A stretch of DNA of 64,000 nt from Weeksella virosa DSM 16922 (GCF_000189415.1 NC_015144.1:2208955-2272954); one strand, 5' to 3'; shown: positions 27,302 through 37,067, counted from the stretch's first letter. Numbers and translations: made by a program. Notes: generated by a model from the letters alone, not told the origin.

Positions 27302-28431
27302 GAAAAATAAGTATACTTTTTTCTGTTATTATCCTCGGCTTTTCTTCTTGTTCGCAAGACGATTCTATTGATCAGGTAGAAATAGAGACAACAGGAATTC
27401 AACCCGAAAACACTAATATTAAAGGGTTTTATCTGCTAAACGAGGGAAACATGGGAACCAATCGAGCCTCAATTGATTTTTTGGATTATGAAAAAGGACA
27501 ATACCAACGTAATATTTACGCAACTGCCAACCCGACAATCGTAAAAGAATTGGGCGATGTAGGAAATGACATAAAAATTTACGGTAATCGATTGTATGCC
27601 GTTATCAATGTATCAAACTACATAGAAGTGATGGATGCAAAAACGGCAAAACATATCGGTTCTATTCCTGTAAACAATGTACGTTACATCACTTTCGACA
27701 AAGGGAAAGCTTATGCAAGTTCGTATGCCGGACCAGTGGAAATTAGTGAAAATGCACCCATCGGTAAAGTTGTAGAAATTGACACAGCATCGTTGGCCAT
27801 TACACGAGAAGTAACAGTTGGCTACCAACCAGACGAATTGGTCGTGGTTGGTAATAAATTGTTTGTAGCCAATTCGGGTGGATACCGTGTGCCAAATTAC
27901 GACAAAACTGTTTCGGTTGTTGATTTGGCGAGTTTTAAAGAGGAGAAAAAAATCGATGTAGCAATTAATCTGCATCATATCAAAAAAGATCAAGAAAATG
28001 ATTTGTATGTTTCTTCGCGCGGAGATTATTATAATATTCCATCGAATTTATTTGTGTTGGATTCTAAAACCCATCAGATCAAAAAAAACTTCAATATCCC
28101 GGTTACCAATTTTACCATTGTAGATGATTTTCTGTATTACTACGCCAATGAATTTAATTACAATACCTACAAATGGACCAGATCATATGGAGTAATCAAT
28201 ACCAAAACAGAAGAAATTGTCAATCAATACTTAATCAAAGATCCAATAATCGATAAAATAAAAACACCTTATGGGATTGCTGTAAATCCGACAACAAAAG
28301 ATATTTACCTCACCGACGCAGGTGATTATGTATCGACAGGATATGTTTATGCTTTTGATAAAAACGGAAAATTCAAATGGAAAGTTGCTGCCGGAAATAT
28401 CCCTGCACACTTTGTCTTTTTATATAAATAA
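27298..28431 (+). CDS. BtuG-like surface beta-propeller lipoprotein
   Basis: A 377-residue lipoprotein with signal MRKISILFSVIILGFSSC; Cys18 is followed by SQDD, resembling the acidic lipoprotein export signal that sends Bacteroidota lipoproteins to the cell surface. The mature part consists of YncE-type propeller repeats (GNRLYAVINVSNYIEVMDAKT, GNKLFVANSGG, DLYVSSRGDYY, IYLTDAGDY). In Bacteroides, BtuG is a surface seven-bladed propeller lipoprotein that binds B12 very tightly and hands it to BtuB. Gene position directly after the receptor, overlapping by 4 bp, and riboswitch control strongly support the same role here. Binding itself is inferred. Confidence 0.85.
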   Translation: MRKISILFSVIILGFSSCSQDDSIDQVEIETTGIQPENTNIKGFYLLNEGNMGTNRASIDFLDYEKGQYQRNIYATANPTIVKELGDVGNDIKIYGNRLYAVINVSNYIEVMDAKTAKHIGSIPVNNVRYITFDKGKAYASSYAGPVEISENAPIGKVVEIDTASLAITREVTVGYQPDELVVVGNKLFVANSGGYRVPNYDKTVSVVDLASFKEEKKIDVAINLHHIKKDQENDLYVSSRGDYYNIPSNLFVLDSKTHQIKKNFNIPVTNFTIVDDFLYYYANEFNYNTYKWTRSYGVINTKTEEIVNQYLIKDPIIDKIKTPYGIAVNPTTKDIYLTDAGDYVSTGYVYAFDKNGKFKWKVAAGNIPAHFVFLYK

Positions 28432-28436
28432 CAACT

Positions 28437-29642
28437 ATGAATAAGAAATACCTTTTATATACATTTTTACCAATTATCCTGCTACAACTACAAAGTTGCT
28501 CATCGGATGATTCGAATATAGAAAATCTAGAAATATTACAACTCAAAGATTCTTATACCGGTAATCGTTTGACGATTATCGACATAGAACCAATCGGAAA
28601 AGCTACCGAAAACACCATTTTCACATGGCGCATGAACGATTCTGTTCTTGCAAACACCAAACAGTTAGCGTTTATCAGCGATAAAGTAGGAAAGTATAAA
28701 GTAGATTTAGAAATAAAAACTCCACAAACCTCTAAAGTCCTTTCCACCAATATTATCGTACAACAAGAAAGCAAACCGTATAGCAAATACATTGCAAAAG
28801 TATATGACTATGCACCTGCCGTAGGACAATTTACCAATGTATATCCTGCTTATGAAACAGGAGATACGAAAGAAAAAATGATCGAAAAAGCCTCTAAAGC
28901 AATTGTTGGCTCACAAACCTCTCTACTTACTTTGGGCGGTTTTGGAGGTTATGTGGTTTTTGGGTTTGATCATACAATAATGAATAAACCCAACGTGCGA
29001 GATTTCAAAATCCTAGGAAATGCATTTTGGGGCGATGCTGCAGAGGAAGCTCGTGCAGGCTCTTGTGAACCAGGTATTATCATGGTTGCTTATGATAAAA
29101 ACAAAAACGGTAAACCAGATGAGGACGAATGGTATGAAATTGCTGGCAGCGAATACCATAATCCATCTACCATAAAAAATTATTCGATAACCTATTATAA
29201 ACCCGAAGCCTATCACACACCAACTCCGGGACCAAATGGTTGGGATATGGATATTCGATATATAAGATGGGAAGATAATCAAGGAAATACTGGATATAAA
29301 ACTCAAAATATTTTCAACACACAAGCCTATTATCCCTTATGGATTCCAGCCAAATCAATTACTTTTTCGGGCACTCGATTACCAGATAACTTCTACGATC
29401 AGAGCGGTGTAGGAAATTATTGGGTTGGCCGCTCTTATGCATATGGTTACGCAGATAATGCACCTAATAACGACGAAGCTTCTAATATCGACATCTCTTG
29501 GGCGGTGGACAAAAACGGAAATTATGTGCATTTACCTGGGATAGATTTCATCAAAGTTTACACAGGCATCAATCAAGAAGCAGGTTGGCTGGGTGAAGTT
29601 TCTACCGAAATTATAGGCGCTTATGATTTACATCTCAATTAA
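28437..29642 (+). CDS. surface lipoprotein of the B12 locus, PKD-like plus unknown domain
   Basis: A 401-residue lipoprotein (signal MNKKYLLYTFLPIILLQLQSC, then SSDD, an export-signal-like acidic stretch). Residues about 30-110 look like a PKD/Ig-like domain (FTWRMNDSVLANTKQLAFISDKVGKYKVDLEI). The larger C-terminal domain contains a calcium-loop-like DKNKNGKPDEDEW, a FGFDHTI segment and many Trp/Tyr residues. It starts 5 bp after the propeller gene. Proteins of this shape accompany BtuB/BtuG in other Bacteroidota loci, but I cannot name a demonstrated function; it probably helps ligand capture at the surface. Confidence 0.8.
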   Translation: MNKKYLLYTFLPIILLQLQSCSSDDSNIENLEILQLKDSYTGNRLTIIDIEPIGKATENTIFTWRMNDSVLANTKQLAFISDKVGKYKVDLEIKTPQTSKVLSTNIIVQQESKPYSKYIAKVYDYAPAVGQFTNVYPAYETGDTKEKMIEKASKAIVGSQTSLLTLGGFGGYVVFGFDHTIMNKPNVRDFKILGNAFWGDAAEEARAGSCEPGIIMVAYDKNKNGKPDEDEWYEIAGSEYHNPSTIKNYSITYYKPEAYHTPTPGPNGWDMDIRYIRWEDNQGNTGYKTQNIFNTQAYYPLWIPAKSITFSGTRLPDNFYDQSGVGNYWVGRSYAYGYADNAPNNDEASNIDISWAVDKNGNYVHLPGIDFIKVYTGINQEAGWLGEVSTEIIGAYDLHLN

Positions 29643-29674
29643 AAAAATAATTCATAATTAATTAAATAATTCTC

Positions 29675-31984
29675 ATGAGAAAACTCTATCTCTTAGTAGT
29701 CTTGTTTCTTACTATTTCGGTAGGATTACAAGCACAAGTAAAAGTGCAAGGCATCTTGCGCAATGACCTGAAGAAGCCTGAAGTATTACAAAAAGCGGGC
29801 GATCCTTCTTTTACCTTTGATGATATCCAATACTGGATAGGCGAAGGAAGTAAAAAAGCCGCCATGGTTGTACAATGGAACGATAACAAAAATCCTGAAG
29901 CGATGGTTTGGGGTTACCGTTTTGATGGTGAAAAATTTGGGATAGACATGATTTTAGAAATCGCTAAAGTAGATCCACGTTTCTATGTTCTCGCCTACGA
30001 AGGCACGCAATACGGAACAGCAATCGGAGGTTTTGGATACGATTGGGATAATGCAGGAACACGCGCTTTAGTAAAAAACAACAACACCACATATCCTTAC
30101 TATCCAATCGACGGAAAAGTGTTGACCAATGATTATGATTTCGATGATTGGACTGCTTTCGATCCAAACGATCGCTGGTATTCTGGCTGGTTTTCAAAAG
30201 GATTCTGGTCATATTGGGTAAAAGATTCAGCTGATGAAGACTTTGCATTCTCTGGACTTGGAGCAAGTAGCAGAAAATTAGAAGATGGTTCATGGGATGG
30301 ATGGTCATTCTCTGTTGAATTCCAAAGTTTTCCTATGGCAGATAAATTTACTGCTGCAGAACCAAACGCAGAAGAACCAATAGATTTTACCAAAGGCTAC
30401 TTCATTGTTAATGAAGAATGGTTTGGACACACCAATGGATCGGTGAATTTTATCGATGAAAATGATCAAGTACATTACCGAGTATATAGCGATAGAAATA
30501 ATAACGAAGCTTTTGGTGCAACAACACAATTCGGGACAATCTATGGTGACAAATTTTACTTTGTCTCTAAACAAGCTGCTGATGCTGGGGATACCAATTA
30601 TACACCAGGCGGTAGATTGGTTGTAGCAGATGCCAAAACAATGGAAAAAATTGCAAGTTTTGATGATATTGGCGGTGGTGATGGTCGTTCGTTTTTAGGT
30701 GTTAATCCCAAAACAGCTTATATCGCAAGCTCTAATGGCGTTTTCTTATTCGACATCGAAAACATGAAAGTTGGCGAAATTATCGAAGGAACAGGAGGTG
30801 GAAGCACATATTCTGGGCAAGTAGGAAATCTTATCCGTACCAAAAAATATGTCTTTGCTGTAAAACAAAATACGGGAATTTTGGTAATCGATCCTATTAC
30901 TCATACTTTAGTGCAAACGATAGAAGGTAACTTCCATTCGGTTGTTCAGGCCCAAGATGGTAAAGTTTGGGGAGCATTGGACAATAGTTTAGTAGCTATC
31001 GACCAATTTAGTTTAGAAACTTCTACAATCGATTTACCAGAAAATATTTCTATCCCGAATTCTTGGGGAGCTTGGAATGCAGGAAGCTTCACAGCAAGTG
31101 CAAAAGAAAACAATCTATACTTCTTCCCTGGTAAGGGCTGGTCGGTTAGTCCTAATTTAGTAAAATTTGATGCATCAACACATACTTTTGATCCTGATTT
31201 TATTATAATTCCTGGGCAAGATGAAACTTATAAACAAATACCTTACGGAGCTGGAGTACGTGTGCACCCCAAAACAGATGAAATCATCATTACCACTACC
31301 GAAAGCGGCTATGGTGCTCATTACCAAAAAAATTGGGTTCATCGATATAGTTCGAATGGTGAATTAGTGAAAACAATCCAAATGAATGATTACTACTGGT
31401 TCCCTGCTGTAACCGTTTTCCCAGATACTGAAGCACCTAAAGTAGAAGGCTTGGAAAATAATTACACTGTAGAAGACAATTTAATTATTAATCTTAATGA
31501 ATTGGTTAGTGACGAGGACAACCTAGATGCGGCAATTGTCATCAATATGGACATCCTACAAGATGATGATCTTGCAACGATTGAGCTTTCTGATGAAGGA
31601 ATTCTTAGCGTATCGCTTAATGCAGACAAAGAAAAAAGCAATACACAGAAAACCCCAATAGAAGCTACAGGAGAAATAAAAATTCGCTTAGATTTCGAAT
31701 CGAACGGATTGGTAACAGAGCATTTTATCGATTTTACGATCAATAAACTAGGTCTAAACTCAGTAGAAAAATCACAATTTATCCTGTATCCAAACCCAAC
31801 ATCGGAAGCAATATTTATAGATGCCAAAGAAGTTGCCGAACTGAAAATTTATTCGATTCTTGGACAAGAAGTAATGGCACAAAAATTACAGCTTGGTAAA
31901 AATACTGTACGGATGAATACCTTACCGAAAGGAACGTATATTTTCCATTTCGGAAATGAAACTAAAAAAGTGATAAAAAAATAA
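29675..31984 (+). CDS. T9SS-secreted DUF5074-type propeller protein of the B12 locus
   Basis: The 769-residue protein has a signal peptide (MRKLYLLVVLFLTISVGLQAQ). The N-terminal domain (about 22-240) is rich in Trp and Gly (IQYWIGEGSKKAAMVVQWND, VWGYRFDG). A second domain (about 245-590) has propeller-like repeats beginning FIVNEEWFGHTNGSVNFI, as in DUF5074 proteins. Cadherin-like sequence follows, and the last 80 residues form a type A sorting domain (FILYPNPTSEAIFI, then KGTYIFHF and KKVIKK). It should be exported by T9SS and attached to the surface. It is the last gene of the riboswitch operon, 32 bp after the preceding one, and ends at a strong terminator. Confidence 0.87.
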   Translation: MRKLYLLVVLFLTISVGLQAQVKVQGILRNDLKKPEVLQKAGDPSFTFDDIQYWIGEGSKKAAMVVQWNDNKNPEAMVWGYRFDGEKFGIDMILEIAKVDPRFYVLAYEGTQYGTAIGGFGYDWDNAGTRALVKNNNTTYPYYPIDGKVLTNDYDFDDWTAFDPNDRWYSGWFSKGFWSYWVKDSADEDFAFSGLGASSRKLEDGSWDGWSFSVEFQSFPMADKFTAAEPNAEEPIDFTKGYFIVNEEWFGHTNGSVNFIDENDQVHYRVYSDRNNNEAFGATTQFGTIYGDKFYFVSKQAADAGDTNYTPGGRLVVADAKTMEKIASFDDIGGGDGRSFLGVNPKTAYIASSNGVFLFDIENMKVGEIIEGTGGGSTYSGQVGNLIRTKKYVFAVKQNTGILVIDPITHTLVQTIEGNFHSVVQAQDGKVWGALDNSLVAIDQFSLETSTIDLPENISIPNSWGAWNAGSFTASAKENNLYFFPGKGWSVSPNLVKFDASTHTFDPDFIIIPGQDETYKQIPYGAGVRVHPKTDEIIITTTESGYGAHYQKNWVHRYSSNGELVKTIQMNDYYWFPAVTVFPDTEAPKVEGLENNYTVEDNLIINLNELVSDEDNLDAAIVINMDILQDDDLATIELSDEGILSVSLNADKEKSNTQKTPIEATGEIKIRLDFESNGLVTEHFIDFTINKLGLNSVEKSQFILYPNPTSEAIFIDAKEVAELKIYSILGQEVMAQKLQLGKNTVRMNTLPKGTYIFHFGNETKKVIKK

Positions 31985-32022
31985 ATCCTTAATCAGATTT
32001 ATATCCATTTAATAGTTTTATC

Positions 32023-32059
32023 AACAGCACTTTCAGATCGAAAGTGCTGTTTTTTTTTT
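32023..32059 (+). terminator. terminator of the cobalamin-uptake operon
   Basis: A perfect 12-bp stem AACAGCACTTTC / GAAAGTGCTGTT with loop AGATC is followed by a ten-T run ending at 32059. Confidence 0.93.
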
Positions 32060-32126
32060 AGTATAACTTGTAGAATTGAAAAGAATTGTCTCCCATGAAA
32101 TTTATAATTCATTCTACCAAACATTG

Positions 32127-33083
32127 CTAATTCGGTCTACTTATATCGGTTAACCATTTAAGGTCTTCTGTACTCATTTGCAATTCTGCAGCTTCTACAA
32201 AACTACTAATGTGCGTACTTTTAGTTGCCGAAGCAATCGGGGCAATAATTGTTTTCTGATTCATCAGCCAATGCAACGCAACAGCCGAAAGCGAAACTTG
32301 GTACTTTTGAGCCAAAACATCCAATCCTTCTAGAATAGAAAATCCTCTTGGAGTGAGATATTTCTCGATATCTTTACCACGAACACTTTTGCCTAAATCG
32401 TCTATTGATCGGTATTTACCACTCAAGAAACCACTTGCCAAAGAGTAATACGGTATTACTCCCAACTGCAATTTATCACACATTGGTTCTAAAAATTCTT
32501 CGAATTTCTGACGATCGAATAAATTATATTCTGGTTGCAAAGTTGCATACTTTGGGAGGTTATATTTTTCTGCTTTATCTAAACTTTCTTTGAGTCGGAT
32601 TGCAGTTATGTTCGATGCGCCAATGTAGCGAACCTTACCTTCTTTTATCAATTTATCATAAGCAGAAAGTGTCTCCTCGACTGGTGTAGACTCGTCATCG
32701 TAATGTGTTTGATACAAATCTATATAATCGGTGTTGAGCCGTTTTAGGGATTCTTCTACTTCTTTTAAAATATGTTCTTTTTGGGTATTGGGATGTTTTT
32801 GGATGAAATTTCGTCCACCTACTTTGGTTGCAATAATCACTTGATCGCGATTAGCACGAGTTTTTAGCCATTCGCCAATAATATGTTCGGATTCTGTACC
32901 GACATTTCCTTCGACCCAGTACGAATAGTTATTTGCAGTATCAATCATATTAAAACCACGATCGACAAATTCATCTAATATTGTAAAAGATTCTTCTTTG
33001 TCGAGTGTCCAACCAAAGACATTTCCACCGAAGATAATTGGTGCAGTTTGTAAATCGGTATTTCCTAGATGTTTTTTTATCAT
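32127..33083 (-). CDS. aldo/keto reductase
   Basis: The 318-residue protein has the AKR tetrad in order: Asp in MIDTANNYSYW with the nearby Tyr, Lys in IIATKVGGR, and His in LYQTHYDD. IGASNITAIRLKESLDKA and the late TKSTHISSF stretch bind the nicotinamide dinucleotide. The substrate is unknown; it is a generic NADPH-dependent carbonyl reductase. Its ATG overlaps the stop of the upstream MFS gene by 4 bp, so the two form an operon. Confidence 0.92.
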   Translation of the reverse strand: MIKKHLGNTDLQTAPIIFGGNVFGWTLDKEESFTILDEFVDRGFNMIDTANNYSYWVEGNVGTESEHIIGEWLKTRANRDQVIIATKVGGRNFIQKHPNTQKEHILKEVEESLKRLNTDYIDLYQTHYDDESTPVEETLSAYDKLIKEGKVRYIGASNITAIRLKESLDKAEKYNLPKYATLQPEYNLFDRQKFEEFLEPMCDKLQLGVIPYYSLASGFLSGKYRSIDDLGKSVRGKDIEKYLTPRGFSILEGLDVLAQKYQVSLSAVALHWLMNQKTIIAPIASATKSTHISSFVEAAELQMSTEDLKWLTDISRPN

Positions 33084-34231
33084 GATAATTTTTTATTTAA
33101 AATTAGAAATAAGGTAGCAATTAATGCTCCTGTAATAGCCATTATTGCACCAACAATCAGAGGAGATGAAAAACCATATCCCCAAATGATGGGTAAACCT
33201 CCTAAATAAGCACCTAAAGCATTTCCTAAATTAAAACTTGCTTGACCAGCTGAAGCGGCCAAAGTCTCTGATTCTCTAGCATTATCGATAAGCATCATTT
33301 GTATTGGTGAGCCTATCGTAAAGGCTATTAAACCGGTGAAAAAAGCTAGAAAATAGTTTAAAAAAGGAATTTTAACAAAGAAAAAATTAATAATGAGAAT
33401 TATACACATTGCAACAAAGCTCATAATAGTAGCTTTATTTGGAGAGTATTTATCGGCCAAACGACCACCAATTAAATTACCTACAAACATTCCCAATCCT
33501 ACCAAAACCATAATTATCGGAACTTGAGTAATTGATAAATTCCCTACATTGGTCACCAGCGGAGAAATATAACTTATCCATGCAAATAAACCTGCTGTAC
33601 CAATAGAAATCATCGCTATCAAAATCCAAGCTTTCCAAGTTCTAAAAAATTGCAATTGTTTGTTTAATGATACTTCTGTATTAGGTTGTATTTTGGGAAC
33701 CCAAGCTACAATAGCAAGAATGGATAATAAGCCAATTGATGCAATTAGTAGAAATGATACTCTCCATGATAAATTCTGCCCTATGAATGTGCCAATCGGC
33801 ACGCCAAATAAATTGGCCAACGTCAGACCTGCAAACATATAAGAGATATAAGTTGCTTCTTTCCCTTTAGGAGCAAGAAATGTTGCTACAACTGTTCCTA
33901 CACCGAAATAGGCTCCATGGGGTAAGCCGGTGAGAAAACGAGCTATTAACAGTGTTGAGTAATTGGGCGCTAGAGCAAAGGCAATGTTGAATAGAGTAAA
34001 AAGAATCATAAAAAACACTAAAATATCTTTAGGAGATTTTTTACTTGTCAACATTACTAGAATTGGTGCGCCTACAAATACTCCCAAAGCATAAATAGAA
34101 ATAAAATGACCTGCTTCGGGAATGCTAATTTGTAAATCTTTTGCCAAATCTTCGAGTACCCCCATCATGGTAAATTCGGTCATCCCAATACCGAGTGCTC
34201 CAATTGCTAGGGCCAATATGCTTTTATACAT
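33080..34231 (-). CDS. MFS drug/sugar efflux transporter (AraJ/NepI-like)
   Basis: A 383-residue protein with twelve hydrophobic segments and the DHA1-type features IGALGIGMTEFTMMGVLEDLA (GxTEF in TM1) and ARFLTGLPHGAYFGVG. These match the AraJ/YdhP-like branch of efflux proteins. It is translationally coupled to the aldo/keto reductase that follows, so the pair may export or detoxify a shared compound; that is inference only. Confidence 0.9.
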   Translation of the reverse strand: MYKSILALAIGALGIGMTEFTMMGVLEDLAKDLQISIPEAGHFISIYALGVFVGAPILVMLTSKKSPKDILVFFMILFTLFNIAFALAPNYSTLLIARFLTGLPHGAYFGVGTVVATFLAPKGKEATYISYMFAGLTLANLFGVPIGTFIGQNLSWRVSFLLIASIGLLSILAIVAWVPKIQPNTEVSLNKQLQFFRTWKAWILIAMISIGTAGLFAWISYISPLVTNVGNLSITQVPIIMVLVGLGMFVGNLIGGRLADKYSPNKATIMSFVAMCIILIINFFFVKIPFLNYFLAFFTGLIAFTIGSPIQMMLIDNARESETLAASAGQASFNLGNALGAYLGGLPIIWGYGFSSPLIVGAIMAITGALIATLFLILNKKLS

Positions 34232-34432
34232 AGATTTATTTTCTTAACCAAAAGTTAAATCATTATATATTAATTGAATGTAGTACAGTATACTAGTATC
34301 CAATAAGTTAATATTCAAACCAACAAAAGAATCTATTTTAGTAGTAAGAATCTAACAAAATATCCAACCAAAGAACATAAAATAGATTAGTTACCTGAAA
34401 AAAATAATTTTTCTTAGATGATTCTTTTTTCT

Positions 34433-35506
34433 TTATTTCTGATTTTTCGCACGTAGATATTGTTTAGGCCAATCGACCGTTGCACCCAAAATATCGGCAG
34501 CTTGTATCGGGAAATACGGATTACGCAAAAGCTCTCTACCCATCATCACAATATCTGCTTTATTTTCTTGTAATATGTCTTCTGCTTGTTCTGCTTCATC
34601 TATCAAACCGACACATGCCGTTAGAATTGAAGTCGATTTTTTTATTGCTTCTGCAAAAGGAACTTGATAATTTTTCTCAACTTTTATTTTTTGTTCGTGA
34701 ACTGCACCTCCACTAGAGACATCAATAACCTCGACTCCATATTCTGGTAAAATTTTCGCCAACTCTATCGATTGATGCAAGTCCCAACCTCCTTCTGCCC
34801 AGTCGGTTGCCGATATACGAACCCATAGAGATTGTGTACTCAATTCTTTTTTAACAGCTTCTAAAATCTCTAACAAAAATCGAATCCTATTTTCGAAACT
34901 ACCGCCATATTCATCGGAGCGGAAATTAACTAATGGTGACAAGAATTGATGAATCAAATACCCATGTGCTGCATGAATTTCTATAATTTCGTACCCAGCT
35001 TCTACAGCACGTCTAGCTGCATCTGTAAAATATTGCACCAACTCTTTTATTTGAGGGGTAGATAATTCGACCGGAGGGTAGTCATTTTTATAAAAAGGAA
35101 CTGCTGAAGGCGCTACTGTTTGCCAACCATTTTTATCGTTTGGTGTTAGTTGTTTTACATCTTTCCATGGTAATTCTGAACTTGCTTTTCTACCTGCATG
35201 TGCTAACTGAATACCAGCAATAGCATCGTGTTTTTTGATAAAAGAAGTAATTCCTTTTAAATTTTCTACTTGTGCATCCGACCACAAGCCTAAGTCGGCA
35301 TAAGAAATTCTACCTTCGGGTGTAATTGCCGTCGCTTCTTGGATAATTGCAGCTGCTCCACCTACTGCTCTACTCCCCAAATACACTAAATGCCAAGGAG
35401 TTGCAAAACCATCAACAGCCGAATATTGACACATAGGTGAAACTACTATACGGTTTTTGAGGGTGAGTTGAGCGTTTATTTTAAGAGACGTAAATAATTT
35501 AGACAT
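34433..35506 (-). CDS. NADH:flavin oxidoreductase, old yellow enzyme family (YqjM-like)
   Basis: The 357-residue TIM-barrel protein has VVSPMCQYSA near the N-terminus (the Cys/Tyr environment of YqjM-type OYEs), GIQLAHAGRKAS, EIHAAHGYLIHQFLSPLVNFRSDEYGGSFENRIRF (the paired active-site His residues and FMN contacts) and MGRELLRNPYFP near the C-terminus. It reduces activated alkenes with NAD(P)H. It is monocistronic and divergent from the NDH-2 gene. Confidence 0.93.
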   Translation of the reverse strand: MSKLFTSLKINAQLTLKNRIVVSPMCQYSAVDGFATPWHLVYLGSRAVGGAAAIIQEATAITPEGRISYADLGLWSDAQVENLKGITSFIKKHDAIAGIQLAHAGRKASSELPWKDVKQLTPNDKNGWQTVAPSAVPFYKNDYPPVELSTPQIKELVQYFTDAARRAVEAGYEIIEIHAAHGYLIHQFLSPLVNFRSDEYGGSFENRIRFLLEILEAVKKELSTQSLWVRISATDWAEGGWDLHQSIELAKILPEYGVEVIDVSSGGAVHEQKIKVEKNYQVPFAEAIKKSTSILTACVGLIDEAEQAEDILQENKADIVMMGRELLRNPYFPIQAADILGATVDWPKQYLRAKNQK

Positions 35507-35633
35507 ATTAATTAATTAAATATTGTATTTACCATTAAAAACCAACAAACTTCATGCAAAATTTCAATATATCCATAAATTTTATAAAATTAATTATGAT
35601 TTTGAAATAGTTTTTATAGAAGGAAATTATTAG

Positions 35634-35641
35634 TAATTTTG
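35634..35641 (+). promoter_or_regulatory. candidate -7 box of ndh
   Basis: TAATTTTG matches TAnnTTTG, 20 bp before the ATG at 35662. Confidence 0.5.
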
Positions 35642-35661
35642 TAATAAAATTTAAGGGTAAA

Positions 35662-37005
35662 ATGGAAAAGAAAAAAATAGTGATTATTGGTGCTGGATTT
35701 GCTGGTCTACGTTTAGCAAGGAAACTCAACAATCATCCAAAGTATTCGGTAACACTTATAGATCGGTACAACTTTCATCAATTCCAACCCTTGTTCTATC
35801 AAGTAGCAACGGCAAGAATAGAACCCTCGAGCATATCGTTTCCACTTCGAAAAATATTTCAGAAAAGTAAAAATGTTTCGGTACGTTTAACCAAAGTACT
35901 CAACATCAACCGTGAAAAAAATGAAGTTGAAACTACAATTGGTAATTTCTCGTACGATTATTTGGTAGTGGCAACAGGTTGTACAACAAATTTCTTTGGT
36001 AATGAAAAAATTGCAGAGAACGCTTTCCCAATGAAATCTACTTATGAAGCCATTACCATTCAAAACAGATTATTAACCAACTTCGAAAGTGCATATTCAT
36101 CTACACCAGATGAATTAGAAGAAATCTTAAACATTGTGGTTGTGGGTGGTGGACCAACGGGAGTTGAATTATCGGGTTCTATCATCGAACTCAAAACCCA
36201 TATCCTACCAAAAGATTATCCAGATATGGATTTTTCTAAGTTACAAGTTTATTTGTTAGAAGGTAGTCCAACGCTTTTAGGTCCGATGTCGAAAGAATCA
36301 CAACAAAAATCGCAAGAGTTCTTAGAGAGCATGGGTGTAAATGTTTGGACTAATGCACGCGTTACCGATTATGACGGTCATGTAATTGAGCTTACCGATG
36401 GACGAAAAATAAAAACCCGAAATCTAATATGGGCTGCGGGAGTAACAGGAAATGCACCTAGCGGAATCATTGAACAAGAGAAAATGCAACGCGGAAATAG
36501 AATTCCGGTCGACCGTTTGAATCGTGTTTTGGGTGAAAAAAACATATTTGCCATTGGAGATATTGCTTACATGGAAACACCAAAATACCCAAATGGACAT
36601 CCTCAATTAGCTAATGTAGCAATAAATCAAGCTCTTAATTTGGCTAGAAATTTCGATCGATTCGCAAAAGGTGTTACGCCCGATCAAATGGAACTTTTTG
36701 AATATAAAGATCCGGGTTCGATGGCTACGGTAGGGAAAAACAAAGCCGTAGTAGATTTGCCAAAACTTTCTTTCCAAGGTAGGATTGCATGGTTTGTTTG
36801 GATGTTTTTACACTTGATGTTGATTTTGAGTGTGCGCAATAAATTCTTAATTTTCTGGAACTGGGCTACGGCTTATTTCACGAACGACACTACATTACGC
36901 ATAATTTATCGTCCGACGAAGAAAGATTACAAAATGAACATTAAAAAGTACCGAAAATTCATTTTAAACAATGAAACGGGTAAAGTAGAAAGAGTAGAAA
37001 ATTAG
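35662..37005 (+). CDS. ndh: type II NADH:quinone dehydrogenase (NDH-2)
   Basis: The 447-residue flavoprotein has two dinucleotide sites: IIGAGFAGLRLARKL at the N-terminus for FAD and VVGGGPTGVELSGS near residue 160 for NADH. It also has IFAIGDIAYME, the second FAD-binding motif of NDH-2. A hydrophobic stretch near 370-400 (IAWFVWMFLHLMLILS) resembles the membrane-anchoring part. It passes electrons from NADH to the quinone pool without pumping protons. A bidirectional terminator follows. Confidence 0.92.
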   Translation: MEKKKIVIIGAGFAGLRLARKLNNHPKYSVTLIDRYNFHQFQPLFYQVATARIEPSSISFPLRKIFQKSKNVSVRLTKVLNINREKNEVETTIGNFSYDYLVVATGCTTNFFGNEKIAENAFPMKSTYEAITIQNRLLTNFESAYSSTPDELEEILNIVVVGGGPTGVELSGSIIELKTHILPKDYPDMDFSKLQVYLLEGSPTLLGPMSKESQQKSQEFLESMGVNVWTNARVTDYDGHVIELTDGRKIKTRNLIWAAGVTGNAPSGIIEQEKMQRGNRIPVDRLNRVLGEKNIFAIGDIAYMETPKYPNGHPQLANVAINQALNLARNFDRFAKGVTPDQMELFEYKDPGSMATVGKNKAVVDLPKLSFQGRIAWFVWMFLHLMLILSVRNKFLIFWNWATAYFTNDTTLRIIYRPTKKDYKMNIKKYRKFILNNETGKVERVEN

Positions 37006-37067
37006 ACAATACTTTTTTTATTTATGCACTGTTTCGAGTTTGTTTTTGAGCGTAAAAAAATATTAAC

